Positions 11,701 through 21,700 of a DNA stretch of 64,000 nucleotides are shown one piece after another. This DNA comes from Planococcus citri. Lineage: Eukaryota; Arthropoda; Insecta; Hemiptera; Pseudococcidae. The notes under the pieces are model-generated. The model saw only the letters and a program-made list of their open reading frames with translations. It was not told where the DNA came from and searched no databases. The position numbers and the translations under genes are program-made. The stretch covers positions 86,949,469 through 87,013,468 of the forward strand of contig NC_088677.1 of the NCBI RefSeq assembly GCF_950023065.1. The letters run 5' to 3'. Every line of letters begins with the position of its first letter. Position 1 is the first letter of the stretch.

Positions 11701-13459
11701 ATTCAGCTTCCTTTTCGTTTAGGAGCAAACTTACAATTTTGCGTAATTCTTTTTCAAGTGCCTCATATGGCTTCTTTGAGTAGTTTATTTCTACTTGGCC
11801 AGATCCGACGATGAATTTTTGATTTTTTGGAAAGTCAGCGTTTTTTAGACGTTCGTATAAGTCTTCATAGCTTAGCTGGTCTCGTACATAGTTTGGTAGT
11901 GTTTCTGAGAGGTGTCTTTGACCTCTTTTCAGAAAGTGTGCAATGCCATCACCTACCCAAATGTAGTTTATGAACATGTTTTGTATGTTTTCAGGGTCAT
12001 TATCAAGTGCCCCTTGGCTCTCTGATGGGTTTTTTTCTATGCTTTTGCTGACCTTTGCTAAGTTCATAATTGCCCCTGTGAGCATTTTCATGTCCAATGG
12101 TTCATTATTTGGGTTTTTTAGGATCTCAGCAATTGTGCTTATCGCTTGAATATTTATTGGAATTTCTTCCTCTATGTCTTTGCATTCATAGTATTGATCC
12201 TCTTCAGAATCATATTCCAAATAGTGCATTGGCATTGTCTGTGTGTCGGTGGGAGTTTTGAATTTAACTCTCTCGTGGTTATTGTCATTTTCTGGAGAAT
12301 ATAATTTTTCTTGTGGTTTCTCAGGGCTTGATAGAACTAGTGGTCTTATTTTTTGAGAATTCTTCAAATATCCAGGTACTTGAATTTTTGAATTCTGCAT
12401 ACCATTTTCATTTGATTCTTGGCTTGAAGATTTTTTGCCTATTATGAATGGCACTTCATTCTTTGGGTCAATTTCTATGTCAGCTAGTTCTCTCAATTTG
12501 ATTATAAATTGGTCAATATTCTGATCTTCTACAGTGATCATTGCCCTGTATTGGAATGGAGCCTTGTTTGTTAGAAGGTGTATGACCTCTTCATCATGAT
12601 GAAATTTTCTGTGGCGCAATGTTTTTGCCCATCTTATCATCTGAAAGGCCATTGTCTTTATGTCGTCAACGAATATTGCGTTGTAGCGACATTCAATCAT
12701 TGCTTCATTTTGGGCTTGAATATTCCAAAAAAATGCCAGGAATTGTTTTTTTACTTCATGAAATGAGTTGACATTTTTAATTGTTTCTTTGAACTGATTC
12801 TTATTTTTTGTCAAAATCACTGCTTTGAATGCTATGATCATCTGAGCTTCCGAGATGTCTATTTCACTGAAAAAGTCTTCAAAGTCCTGTAGAAATTCAT
12901 GGGGGAAGTGACGCATTTCATCCGCAAAAAATATTCCTGCGTTTTTTACGCAGTTCGGATCAATTATTTTGTGTTTACATCTGCGCCATTCACCTCTGTT
13001 TGATACAACTGGTGGTTTTTCTAGTTTACGTTGTATTTCTTTTATATCTCTTATCATTTTTCTGCACCCCTCATCTCTGGTTTGAGCAAAATGCTTGATG
13101 TCGTTTTTCGTAGATTGTAAGTTTGTAGCAATTTTTTCAATTGCTTCTTCATTGATTTTCTGTTTTTTACTCATCTCTAGGATGGTTTCTTGATTATTTT
13201 GAGTCAGGTTATTCGTATCAGAATTGATGTTATTCTCTTGATAAATATCTTCTATCCATTCCCAGGTGCTATAGAAGCAGTTATATACTTCAGTGTTTAG
13301 GGCTTTCCTAAATTCTTCAGTTTGAAATAGTTTTTTCAACTTTTCAGATCCCTCTTCTTTTCTGTCTTCCTCATGCCCCTTTTCCTCTGCATTTTTATGT
13401 ACATCTTTTTCTGTGTTTTCATGAAGCAACTCATTTGCTGTTTCTTCTGTTTGTTCCAT
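5717..13459 (-). CDS. Gag-Pol polyprotein with a second RNase H inside the integrase region
   Basis: A single 2580-aa open frame; the first ATG is at 13459 (the in-frame codon at 13468 is GTG). Domain order, rough residues: acidic coiled-coil start; Gag/capsid-like about 180-330, with no CCHC knuckle seen; aspartic protease with LDSGA near 850; reverse transcriptase about 1070-1290 with LPYGL and YVDD (near 1225); gypsy-type RNase H about 1375-1480 whose catalytic positions read TQVT instead of TDAS and SNLL instead of TDHK; integrase HHCC zinc region near 1610; integrase core with acids in SADIYG, ITDNGSQF and SVERTMR (spacing D-x34-E). An RNase H1-type domain at about 1885-2035 keeps D (ADGACS), E (NNLAEL), D (LSDSNY) and D (IADNLA), and a WQTNNW loop typical of eukaryotic RNase H1. 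A GPY/F-like module with RSGPFVII follows near 2115, then two AT-hooks (KRGRPKK, about 2260 and 2300), a basic region, and a C-terminal hydrophobic helix (last 25 residues) that could anchor the product in a membrane. No frameshift separates gag from pol. Confidence 0.93.
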   Translation of the reverse strand: MEQTEETANELLHENTEKDVHKNAEEKGHEEDRKEEGSEKLKKLFQTEEFRKALNTEVYNCFYSTWEWIEDIYQENNINSDTNNLTQNNQETILEMSKKQKINEEAIEKIATNLQSTKNDIKHFAQTRDEGCRKMIRDIKEIQRKLEKPPVVSNRGEWRRCKHKIIDPNCVKNAGIFFADEMRHFPHEFLQDFEDFFSEIDISEAQMIIAFKAVILTKNKNQFKETIKNVNSFHEVKKQFLAFFWNIQAQNEAMIECRYNAIFVDDIKTMAFQMIRWAKTLRHRKFHHDEEVIHLLTNKAPFQYRAMITVEDQNIDQFIIKLRELADIEIDPKNEVPFIIGKKSSSQESNENGMQNSKIQVPGYLKNSQKIRPLVLSSPEKPQEKLYSPENDNNHERVKFKTPTDTQTMPMHYLEYDSEEDQYYECKDIEEEIPINIQAISTIAEILKNPNNEPLDMKMLTGAIMNLAKVSKSIEKNPSESQGALDNDPENIQNMFINYIWVGDGIAHFLKRGQRHLSETLPNYVRDQLSYEDLYERLKNADFPKNQKFIVGSGQVEINYSKKPYEALEKELRKIVSLLLNEKEAECVILLFPLIKPRTYGDKEIKLSRYMSFREIYERTTNDNRVLVWKKPAYQYLETENYINSYGTVCTRPRTNETNEIVPINDKFHYVEPLKKYFPLIATYHEMLMLLSYQIQQFEIRTLNTRKNPEHRETKGELKIIYDPTTVPQMDPGAKESQLDSEDDLTQAMKELCNEENQCKPQMNELKRKCEQPVPVKKRKVSWADEVKMLENDTQGAPINAIEAIDNAKIDSEHLNKQMSAQLVTQKTEDPTCVIPVVVGSRTLALQLDSGALPNAASKKLIESILRDAPEAIKFVPLRRTVQLRLADNSIIRSASHLAVVQIRMGSDIVGVPFYILESPGNTFIMGRVSMDYLRIKLDIHNRIAKFKPEYDEKFSIPFLSQDEAHEAYSLFGVLTNRGSHRVTNDMTAHTRYAEIRKELKNERLKAIRIFEDNLKQDLKDAVQEGRITMEQAMLGEKKLSEYRDIFSLNPGKYKGEKVKFQFIPGEEHLKPWRGEKFRPSKKLQPGLRKAIEKMLALDLIRPSHSTYINTLAPVIKKNGDIRLCLDADELNKYLKSVITEPNTIESMIFENHGDIHFCTCDFTAGFWQRELDEESQEFTAFQYEGQVYQFTRLPYGLTISSGEFVYMINQIIRSQKGITKYVDDVKISGDTFEVTLQRLLYVFEMIRKNGLKLNPTKTQFFRNRAEHLGFVLSDKGIEKQSEKIKKLDEFEKKHTKHGIFSLKKRNEVLALVGLTGLYRNFIPQYSQIVSPIYELTKGDSQNVEWGEAQQKAFEKLKEEYRKEFKLKQPPETGDLYLDTQVTDDAINGVLFYKENEEKQIIMFVSTSFKEHQKDFTLFDREIMCLVKCIQKLQMWLHGRKIHVRSNLLPIVNRFREICQTHRKAAHWITVLNCYHLIYDMFHSNNALYKVKAPELEINVIDQSFQTDLEPMALNFIEENVAELHGKLNRIAEAQSSDITCQKIMAILEEQIPANNKKQRDIQKLKMTKFEIKNSEFGKVLHRILDNKSKVPCLPDELFYDTIDYLHESYGHVGAAKLDAIFRRIFYHQCSLAYIREICNTCIVCKVNKNYTNSKIIEYAQIESYAIGDVLSADIYGPLPALKYQPKYLLVVKDIFTNKTWLRTLFQIKKKEVCQQMDTIIKDAHKKGIKIKKVITDNGSQFISNSWYNLLENYEIKAAHTNVYNPQSSSVERTMRCIGDKIRVKINKNYDPYKTHLGWHLLISEVEIEINNTPTSFGFKPNEAWGIRDQISEKLPHKPTKFDFPHELMKIRKKMLEKDLPSTTYQKCIETKLDPEKDLIFDTDGYVRVTADGACSKNGDEKAIAGIGICFAPDSELNISERILNKEFTSSNNLAELMAIYIALKILRVNEIKKVKVLSDSNYAIRALNYTISTWQTNNWKNAKNKPVHHEKLFKKILEIKLQFDNVEFIHVYARKYEFTNIIADNLAKKAVYTVEQNQQKINEMTDHQIIENFIREKRRLKRIEEEYAFNKAHLDPILLNPGDWVLMTNHKQSSAEKKTAAKLYEKRSGPFVIIQRNGHNCYLLEPKDGSETNRVANIRQLTPFISKENLEKLQKETCLKSKLDPRDLEQKIRDFLTEYEKDLEAEEEEDFEICNNSRLERIPKNDFEKASEIVYNELNKNARAQRAAEREAKKNEAETSHQEEETSEINESNTEESPLERKRGRPKKAIGNEKDSGITQNENLEKTTEQNEEPKRKRGRPKKQTEDENPDDLETTKEENSQQINSQPGTSKTETANVHKNKSEEEKTLKSRAGAILEYILPFKRKREKPKRFIEEQENYDDIKKQNENPNSEKIVTKDFRIILPTLETDEKINEPGSKKARQSAEIIPSIFKKQKNNTKTSARKKSQRILEQKMRLGEQPKEIKKQKLDLKNINHEMDFEDEPYELFFETVMDAYKEEALSLKSIGMPIQNQEEVENYENILDIPEENPIVEDIVFTEFEITNETSNIGWKFTMRSIPIIVIILLFIIAFSLFQIFSE

Positions 13460-15082
13460 TTTTTCCACTTAACTGGTTGCAATGTTTTCTTGCTCTCTAC
13501 TGCTTTAAAGCAGAGGCGAAAAAGTGATCTACACGAACTGTTTTTATACTCGACTATTACGTATCTTTTTAGAAACGATTATTGTTAAATACCAGAGTTT
13601 CTAACAACCGTTTAAGATCGTGAATATTCGTTGCAAATGAGTACCAGCGTTTGTAAGAAGGTTGGCGCATTGTCCCTTTTTCAGGTAGCTGATAATCGGC
13701 ACTGGACAATGCGTCTGTGGGTGGTGGTGGGGTTCCGAGGCGGATAGCTTTGTAAATAGGATTATGTAAGCTGTTATTTTTGCGTTTTAAATTTTGGGTG
13801 TTTTATAAAACCATTCAAACAAAAGGAATATTACGACGATTCGATTTCTTTTATAAAAGATGAGAAAAATGTGGGTGGTCTATTTTCCCTTATTTTCAGA
13901 TTTTAGTTCTTGAAATTATTCTGCGTATTTTTTGGTGTTAATTTGCCGATGTTTTACAAAACAAATACACTAAAGAATAATGTTATCCGATCCGATTTTC
14001 TGTTTAAAGATGCACATTCAGGGTGGTCTATTTACCCTTGTATTTAGAACTTCTAATTTGCGAATATTTTTATATTTTTCTGCATTAATTTGTAACAAAA
14101 TCAACACAAAAGAATATTTAAAATGGTGTGATCTTTTTATCCGTTTCTTGTAACGGAAAAAATTATGTGTGGTCGATTTTTCGCGCCAATTTTCGCGCCA
14201 ATTTTCTCATGAAATATTTCCCTTGGAATGTAACAGTTTTCTTCTTCTCGTTTCCTCTAGATTTGCTGATTTTTTGATGTTTAAATCAACTTTTTCAGTT
14301 ACGAGACTGAAAATTTGCACAGTTTTCATTAATTTGTTTATTCTGATCTTAAAATAAACGTTTCTTGATGGAATCCAAAAGGTAGGATGCTACCTATTTT
14401 CAATCTTTATTGCCACTTAAAAACTGACCATAGGTAGAAAGTGTAGGAAAAGGAGAATTTTGGTAGGAAGCTACTTAGTTAAATCTTGCTGCCACTTAGA
14501 ATTTTCGTAAGTAGAAAATTAAGGATAAAATTCACGGACTATCTGTTCCTAGTTAGTTCAGATAGACAGAGAAAATCATGATTCTGATTGATTTTTTTTT
14601 TTTTTTTTTTTATAAAATAATTCCCTCACAATGAGCAACTTTATGAGTTGGAATTATGCACTTCAATTATAATTTTTTAGTGTCTTCAATTTCAAATCCA
14701 ATTCAGTCTGTTCTATTCCAAAATTACTTCTCGCCTGTTACAGATACAATCAGCTAGTCAAATGAACAGAGTCAATTTCTTCAAAACAGATGTAACTTTA
14801 AAAATCATACGAAGCTTGTTTTTTCTTGAAAATTAAACGAAAAAATACCTGTGCTTATAAGTTCAGATATTTTTAAGCTTAATCGGAAGTTCTCCACTTA
14901 GAACTTTAGATTTCTGATGGTAAAAATCTCACAGATTTTTTATCCAGATGTCACAGATATTTGAATATAAAATCTGTCTCGCAAGTTCGTGCTTACCTTT
15001 TAAGGGAAGCTTTACAGTGATTGGTGCTGTAACTGCCACTTAGAGCACAAGCACTAATAAAATTTCGCACATAAAAGGAACG
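13460..15082 (-). other. Retroelement 5' leader
   Basis: About 1.6 kb between the primer-binding site and the gag-pol ATG. I see no long frame. Several direct repeats of a 'gtctattttccctt'-like phrase recur around 13870-14180, and a 22-base T run lies near 14590. It probably holds packaging or translation signals; none is identifiable by eye. Confidence 0.5.
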
Positions 15083-15093
15083 TTTGGGCGCCA
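15083..15093 (-). other. Primer-binding site (tRNA-Lys type)
   Basis: On the element's strand TGGCGCCCAAA begins one base after the LTR's terminal ACA. TGGCGCCC is complementary to the 3' end of the tRNA-Lys class used by gypsy and by lentiviruses. Exact tRNA assignment would need the host tRNA set. Confidence 0.85.
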
Positions 15094-15094
15094 A

Positions 15095-16143
15095 TGTTAG
15101 AGTGTATACGAGCACGTAAGGTAATAGTGAGGAGGATGAGAAATATTCCTTAGCAGGTGAAAGATTGCCAGAAGTCTGATACGACTCTTTGCAATATCAA
15201 GAAAGAACTTATTCGCACTTACCCCTTGCTAGCTCTGCGGCTATTACGATAGCGTCGGATACGTCAACATAAAATACCAACTAATGTATCAATTAGGTCC
15301 ACTTTCGCGGAATAATAACACATTCGTTAGTTTCTCCAATGTAATCGGTGTAACAAATTACATTCTCTTAATTATAAGGTTTTCTTCAAATATATACATT
15401 CACCAATTTAAGATTTTACCAGAAAGCGTAATTAGAACAGAGACACTATGCTCGACCGCCTAATCACGTAAATTCACCACTAATTCACCAATGAGAACTT
15501 AATAAATCACAATTCCACGACAGGGCAACTAAGATGAGGTGGTTGATTGCTATATTAAGCCACAAATTAACCAATGAAAATACTAATTAACCGAACCCTA
15601 AAAAGGATAGAAAGGAGATAAGAATACGTTTTCAAACGATTAAGTCGAAGGAAAACGGACCAAATGCTCTAGTCCACCGATTCATAGATCACCTAAGTAT
15701 TGGTCTATACTACACTCACGTATCTACAACTCGACGAACGAACAAGAAGTGATTTCGAGATCGAACCTAGCTAAAGTTATACCTAAAGCACCTAAAAGTT
15801 CCTAAATCGATCTCGAAAGCTGATAGGCTCGCGCTACTTTTACCAAGAGATGGGGGAAATATATTAGCCAATCATAAAATAGATGTAATTACGCGAATTC
15901 TCCGCCCATATAATAATATTGGCGCGGACCCCCCCGGTGTGATGGAATATTATTCGGACCACCCAATGGTATTCGATAATATTCGAATTCGCAAGTACCT
16001 ACACTTTACCTTAATAAATCAAACGATCCCTAAGTTGTCAAGACCTAAAGGATGGATTTACCAAGTCCTATAGGATCTTCCCCAACTTAAGAATCGTTAT
16101 AAGATGCACTGAGAGGACAGTGAGGCCATAATGCCACCTTACA
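15095..16143 (-). repeat. 5' LTR of the retroelement (complete, 1049 bp)
   Basis: Bounded on the element's strand by TGTAAG and CTAACA, i.e. TG...CA ends, with the primer-binding site next to the inner edge. The part from 15597 matches the left LTR almost perfectly. The outer edge is followed at once by the unrelated repeat starting GATCTGG, so 16143/16144 is the insertion junction. Confidence 0.93.
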
Positions 16144-17090
16144 GATCTGGTGAAATTTTATGGAAATTTCGAGCAATGAAAAATCTGCTGAAAACTTCAG
16201 TAATTTTCAAAAAGTCGCTGGAAGCTCCAAAACGACTTGAAATTCACCTGCAGTCGACTTCATAGCGTATTGAAATAGTTTTCAAAGTGAATTTCGGTTT
16301 TATAACTCACTTTCATGATTCAAAAATCTACTGGAGGCTCCAGTAATTTTCAAAAGTGGCTAGAGGCTTCAAAATGACTAGAACTCGCATACAGTTGATT
16401 TGATAGTATATTGAAATTGGATTTGGTAAAAATTTTTGGAAATTTCGAGCATTGAAAAATCTGCTGGAAGCTCCAGTAATTTCCAAAAAGTCGCTGGAGG
16501 CTCCAAAACGACTTGAAATCTACCTGCATTCGACTTCATAGCGTAATGAAATTAGTTTGCAGAGTGAATTTCGGTTTTGTAACTCCCATTCACGATTCAA
16601 AAATTTACTGGAGGCTCCAGGAATTTTCAAAAGTGGCTAGAGGCTCCAAAATGACTCAAGTTGGAGTTCAGGTTTCAAAAATCTGCTGGGGGCTCTAGAA
16701 CTGCTCAAAACGGTTTGAAACCGTTTCCAATTGATTTGGCAGATTGAAAACAGGGTATATCCCAAATTTCAGATTTGTCGGTCTATTTGGCAGAATTTTG
16801 CTTTTTTTGCTCATTTTTGGCCTGAATTTGATTTTCAAAAATTCACCGACAATTGAAAAAAAATGCACTTTGGCACTTTAAATTATATGCTGGTGATAAA
16901 TTTTTGAATGCTCTTTCGATCCAGCTTTGTTCAGTTCAAAAATCTGCGATTTCGGCTGACCTATCAATCAAAACGGCCGCCATTTTGTTAGCAAGGCCAA
17001 CTTTTTTTTGGCAAGTTTGCTTTAAAATGTTCCTTAGCCTGCCCTCTTGAAGAAAAAAGTTGTCCGGGGTGATTGGGAGGGGGTCGCAGC
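16144..17090. repeat. Degenerate CTGGAG-type repeat: satellite units plus one fold-back arm
   Basis: Begins exactly at the retroelement junction. The first part holds several degenerate units, each with a CTGGAGGCTCCAG-like near-palindrome. From about 16700 to 17090 it is homologous to the right arm of the fold-back element at 29370-31081: the 'aatctgcgatttcggctgac' block recurs in both. Only one arm is present here. It is not coding. Confidence 0.8.
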
Positions 17091-17165
17091 AATTACTCCG
17101 TATATGACATATGCAGGACTACAAGTGAATGATTACCTACAACTTGTAAAAAATTTTGGTTTTAG

Positions 17166-17892
17166 GACGAGGACGACTCTAGTGTGATTAAAGAACTCCT
17201 GAAATTTTTTATGAATAAAGATCGCTTTGCGTTGGATAGGTTGATGGCGGAATGGTATATGGCAGTTGACCGCCCTTTGTTAACTGGTACAAAAATACAC
17301 CTGTACATGTTAGAAGCGAAAAAGTTAACTAAACGTCTCAAGGTATGGTACCTATATACGTATCTATTTTATTCGCTTAGATTTATTGATTTTAGAATTT
17401 CATAGAAATGAGAAAATTTTGAAGTTTGATAGATTAGATACTTATAGCCTACTTACCTATCTTTTAAAATATTTTCGACTTTCAATATACCTACCCACCT
17501 ATTCACCAACAGAAATTATTGAAAGAAGATGGCGTTCTATTCTACCCAACAAGTGGTTGTTTGGCATGCTACCAAATGCAATTATTCTGGAAAGGTGCAT
17601 CTTTGGACTATGCGGCGATTGTAAACATACTGGGGTTTCCAGCCACTCATGTTCCCATGGGATTGAATAAAAACGGCATCCCAGTAGGTTTTCAGGTGAG
17701 TTTTTTTTTTTTTTGCTATACATAAGTATATAAGAAAGAATTACCTAGTTGTATGAATTAATTTAATTATAGGTATAATTTTCTTGCTTTTAGGTAATTG
17801 CTGCCCCTAATCAAGATCGTCTTTGTTTCGCCGTTGCTGAAGAACTTCAGAAAGCATTTGGTGGATGGAAGCCTCCGCCAATGATCTCATAA
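17166..17892 (+). CDS. Fatty-acid amide hydrolase 2-like amidase, last three exons
   Basis: Exons 17166-17342, 17513-17695 and 17794-17892 join in phase 0 between clean AG/GT sites (TTTTAG before, GTATGG, CAACAG, GTGAGT, TTTTAG) and give 152 C-terminal residues ending at TAA. Recognisable family features: the stretch leading to DGVLFYPTSG, NILGFPATHVPMGLNKNG followed by IPVGFQ, then VIAAPNQDRL and a C-terminal AFGGWKPPP, as in insect FAAH2-like amidases. These are amidase-signature serine hydrolases that cleave fatty-acid amides. The catalytic Ser-Ser-Lys core is not here and must be encoded upstream. Because the retroelement fills everything to the left, earlier exons presumably lie beyond the window and the retroelement sits in an intron in opposite orientation. 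An intact gene is likely, but it could be a truncated 3' end. Confidence 0.85.
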
Positions 17893-17959
17893 TATTATTA
17901 TTTGTTGATTTCCCCCCCCCCCCCAGTTAATAACCTACCTATTTACTTTATGGTTATCT

Positions 17960-17965
17960 AATAAA
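17960..17965 (+). terminator. Poly(A) signal of the amidase gene
   Basis: AATAAA 68 bp after the amidase stop codon, followed within 30 bases by a TTTTTC/TTTGCTG-rich stretch. Confidence 0.6.
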
Positions 17966-18734
17966 GCTAATTTTTCAAGTTTGCTGTTCGCTGTTCATTA
18001 TAAAGATCGTAATGACCTCAAGTTCATAATCAGTGTCTTCACATTATTATAGTGAAATAATAACAAGAGGGTTGTGATCAGCGACCTCAAGTTAGGACTA
18101 CCCTTTGTCAGATTTGAATTCCATGTAACATTCTGAGTTGAAAAAGTTATGAATGCTCTCAAAATCATTTTATTTTCAATATCACTAGTGGGATGAATAA
18201 CTTTAAAGTTATTTTTCTCAATTTTTTGTTGTTTTTTTTTTTGATTTTCCAATTTTTAAAAATTTAAACGGCTGTATCTTCTTGAGAAATTAAACTAGGA
18301 AGCTGGTTAAGGACTCAAAATGGCTCCCTCTGATCCCCCCACCATCCTTGTGAAAAATTAATTTTCATTTGAAAAAACCATTCTCCTTTTTCCGGCTTTA
18401 GGCATCACTTCCCAGCACAGGTAACTTACATAAAGTAAAAGGTGAGAGGAAGAGCATACCACATACAATAGAAAGTTTCAAGGCTGATCCACTCTCACTC
18501 CCATCAATTTTAAAATAATAAATTCCGAAAATGTTGAAAATTGAAATCAATAAATTACCTGCGCAAGAATCAATGAATAAGTAAGTGCAGACTACACAGA
18601 ATTCCAATTTATGAGTATATTTTGCGTGAAATTAGAATCATGGATAATAATTATGAAAGTAGGTACTTGAATATTAGCAGCACTACCTAGCTTGTAATGA
18701 AAAATAATCGTAGGTAACAATGAATTCGATGATT

Positions 18735-21700
18735 CTAAACTACACCAGTAATGTTACCAGCAGCATCACAGAAAGTTCCAGGAGGTGGAGCGTTGCCTTG
18801 GCCTCCAATTATATGTGGATTACCAGCACCACCATCACCAATGGTCGCGGGTGGTGGAGTACTTCCAGGATCATCTCCACCACCTCCTGGGCTGCTTCCA
18901 CCTGGACTATTTCCACCCGGACTGTTACCTCCAGGACTACCTCCAGGAGAATGATGTCCACCTCCAGGGCTACCTCCAGGACTGTCTCCGCCAGAGTGAT
19001 GTCCACCTCCGCCTGGACTACCACCACCACCAGGACTACCCCCGCCACCTCCACCAGGACTGCCTCCTCCACCACCACCTGGACTGCCACTTCCACAGCC
19101 ATCACATGCGGCACATTGTCCACCTTTCTTTTTTATTTGATCACAAATTGCGCCTTTTAAATCTGACATCGCTGCACACTCTGATTGCGCGTTATATTTC
19201 TGAAACAATGCAACAAAACTTGGTATTGGTGATTATATTTGACTTGGGAAGGCTATAAAGGTATCCCGGGTAAGTAAAATGAATGTTGGCGGGAGTTGGT
19301 AATAACATCCAACGGCATTTTCACTCTGGAGGAAATAGAAGAGGACTTGTTCTGTTGCTTCCCAGAGTATGCACTGGCACACTGTGTCAGTACAGACTTC
19401 AAAATGTCTCAAAGGGTTGCCTACCAAATCACTAGGCAATTTCAGGGTAGGGACACCTTGTGGAGAAAGGGGGCTTCAGTGTGGGATGTGGTAGAGGTCA
19501 AGAAGGAAGGCGATCTGAATGGCACCATGACTGAAAATTTCATTTTGTACATGGTCACTAAGGATCGGTATAATGATAAGCCCACGGTACAAAATTTCCT
19601 AATGACATTAAAAAACTTGGTCCAAAAATGCACACAGCTTAACCCGTACAACAATGACCATGCTAATTTCAATGTGAATGTCGACCCATTCACATCCGTC
19701 ACTTTTGGACGCCACATGTCGATGTGAATTTCGACCCTGTGTCGAGCTAATTATCGATGCAATTGTCGACTGATGTTGATCTGCATTCATGTCGACAATT
19801 GGCTCAACACAGGGTCGAAATTCACATCGACATGTGGCATCCAAAAGTGACGGATGTGGATAGATCAACATTCACATCGAACTTTATGTCGACCTCCTGC
19901 GTCATAACATTATAAAATTTGAGTTTATAAGTTGAAAATTTTTTTCCAAAAATTATTTCCTCTGATGTGGCTATTGCTTGTGCTGAAAACAGCATCGACA
20001 TAAAGTACACTTCCGAAGAAGTACAGACGAAAAGTCTGTACAATCAAATAGCTGAACAGAAATTCTTTATATGTATCAAAGATGGTGCAATACTTTATCT
20101 AAGAGTACTAAACTAATCCATTTTTCATGTCGACATGTTGATGTTAAAGTTGATGTGAAATTCGACATCAACAAATACATCCACAATATCAACATCATAT
20201 CATCTACAACTCCAAACTGTGGAAAGGTGCATAATTTCATCAATACCCTAAAAAATTTGTTTTCCTCATTGAACAAGATCATATCTTTGAATGTTTACTA
20301 AACTTTTAAACACTAAAACAGAAATTTTAATTTTGAAAAATTGGTCCACATAGTTGTAGACGTAAAGTTCGAGCATCGAATTTTACATCTACATGTCGAG
20401 ATGGCATGTCGAGGTATCAGAAATAATGAGAAAATTTTGAAACTTTTCATTTACCTGGCTTTTGTATGGACAGAATATTCCTACTAAATAATTAATTGAT
20501 CGCTTTTCCATCATTATGTTGGAAAAAAACGTAGTCGATGTAAATGTCGACATCGACAATTGTTGTGCGGGAACATCAAGAAGTTGGCGATTCCCAAGAT
20601 AGGCTGCGGATGAAACCAGCTGGATTGGAGCCTGGTAAGACACTCGTTAATCGAGTTCTTCAGGAATACTCCAATCACAGTCTGGGTCTGCAGCCTCCCT
20701 GGAAAGCAGAAAGCCCAATGCAGACCAGAACCACAAAGATGACTATAGATTTAAGATGTAAATAGATATTTTTATTATAATTAGATTGTAAGAGGTGGCG
20801 ATGCCAGACATGTGCGCTGCTGATTTCATGCCGGTGCACCACCGCCGATAATTCAAATTTTGACGGGCTGATGTCTTATTGGCGTGAAACGGCAGGGAGA
20901 ATGGTCTTTAAAAATGATCTTTGAGAGTTTGAGAGTTTGAGCCCTTGAAACCCTAAATTTTCGTACCAATTTCAAATTTTTAAAAAAATTTTCAATCCTC
21001 TCCAGTTGAAGTCCCTTTTATGTTTTTGGATTTTGGGTCAAATAGAGATCAAAGATAAAAGTGAGGCCCTCAAAACCTCTGTTGCCAAATTTTCTTCATT
21101 TTACAGACAAAACTATGGGTTTAGTAGGCAAAATATTTCATCAGAATCATCATACACCATGTTCACGCCGCCGTTCTGCCATTAATTTAGAATGGGTGTG
21201 AATTTTGGCGCACGCCATTAAAACGCTCCCGCGCTGATAGAAATTGACCTCACATCGCTGCCGTGCAATTTCCTAATGGCACACATGTCTAGGTGATGCT
21301 GAAGAAATATAAATAGGCATTTTCCACCTCATATGTATTCAAATGCATGTAGATAGGGTTTCAGTGTAGATACATAGTAGTTTGTTCAGGTATGGCCCTT
21401 AAATGTAGGTAATTGTAAATAGCTTTTCAATGCTTGTACCTATACATATATGTATTTTTTCAATATTTTTTCATTTTTTATTTCCCAACAAAAACATAAC
21501 CCAGAAGAAAAGAAGGAGCCAAATTATCCAGATGTTGAGATTGAAGACAAACCTGGATGAAGATAACTAAAAAGGACTGGGCCTTAGGCAAACGCCTAGG
21601 GGTTTGGGTCACGGTGGACAATCCGTCTCACCTCCCCCCATTCCCATCCTGTCCCTTGTATTACTCTTGGGGTGAAGCTGTAGATTATTCTTAGAATAGT

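Larger units (their letters stand above)
1..16143 (-). mobile_element. Long Ty3/gypsy-class LTR retroelement, nearly complete
   Basis: Two near-identical direct repeats (1-546 and 15597-16143) are the visible parts of the LTRs. The intact right LTR is 1049 bp, so the whole element would be about 16.6 kb, with roughly 0.5 kb lying left of the window. Read on the minus strand the order is 5' LTR, primer-binding site, 1.6 kb leader, gag-pol, RING-containing ORF, 2.5 kb non-coding, polypurine tract, 3' LTR. Over the 546 comparable LTR bases I see one substitution (G at 75 versus A at the matching site) and one C-run length change, so insertion is recent. Both large frames are free of stops. The element has landed in a CTGGAG-type repeat left of the amidase exons. 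The target duplication cannot be checked because the left end is outside the window. Confidence 0.95.

Noticed and set aside
13460..13468. GTG at 13468 as the gag-pol start
   Set aside because: An in-frame ATG lies three codons later at 13459; non-ATG initiation is not needed.
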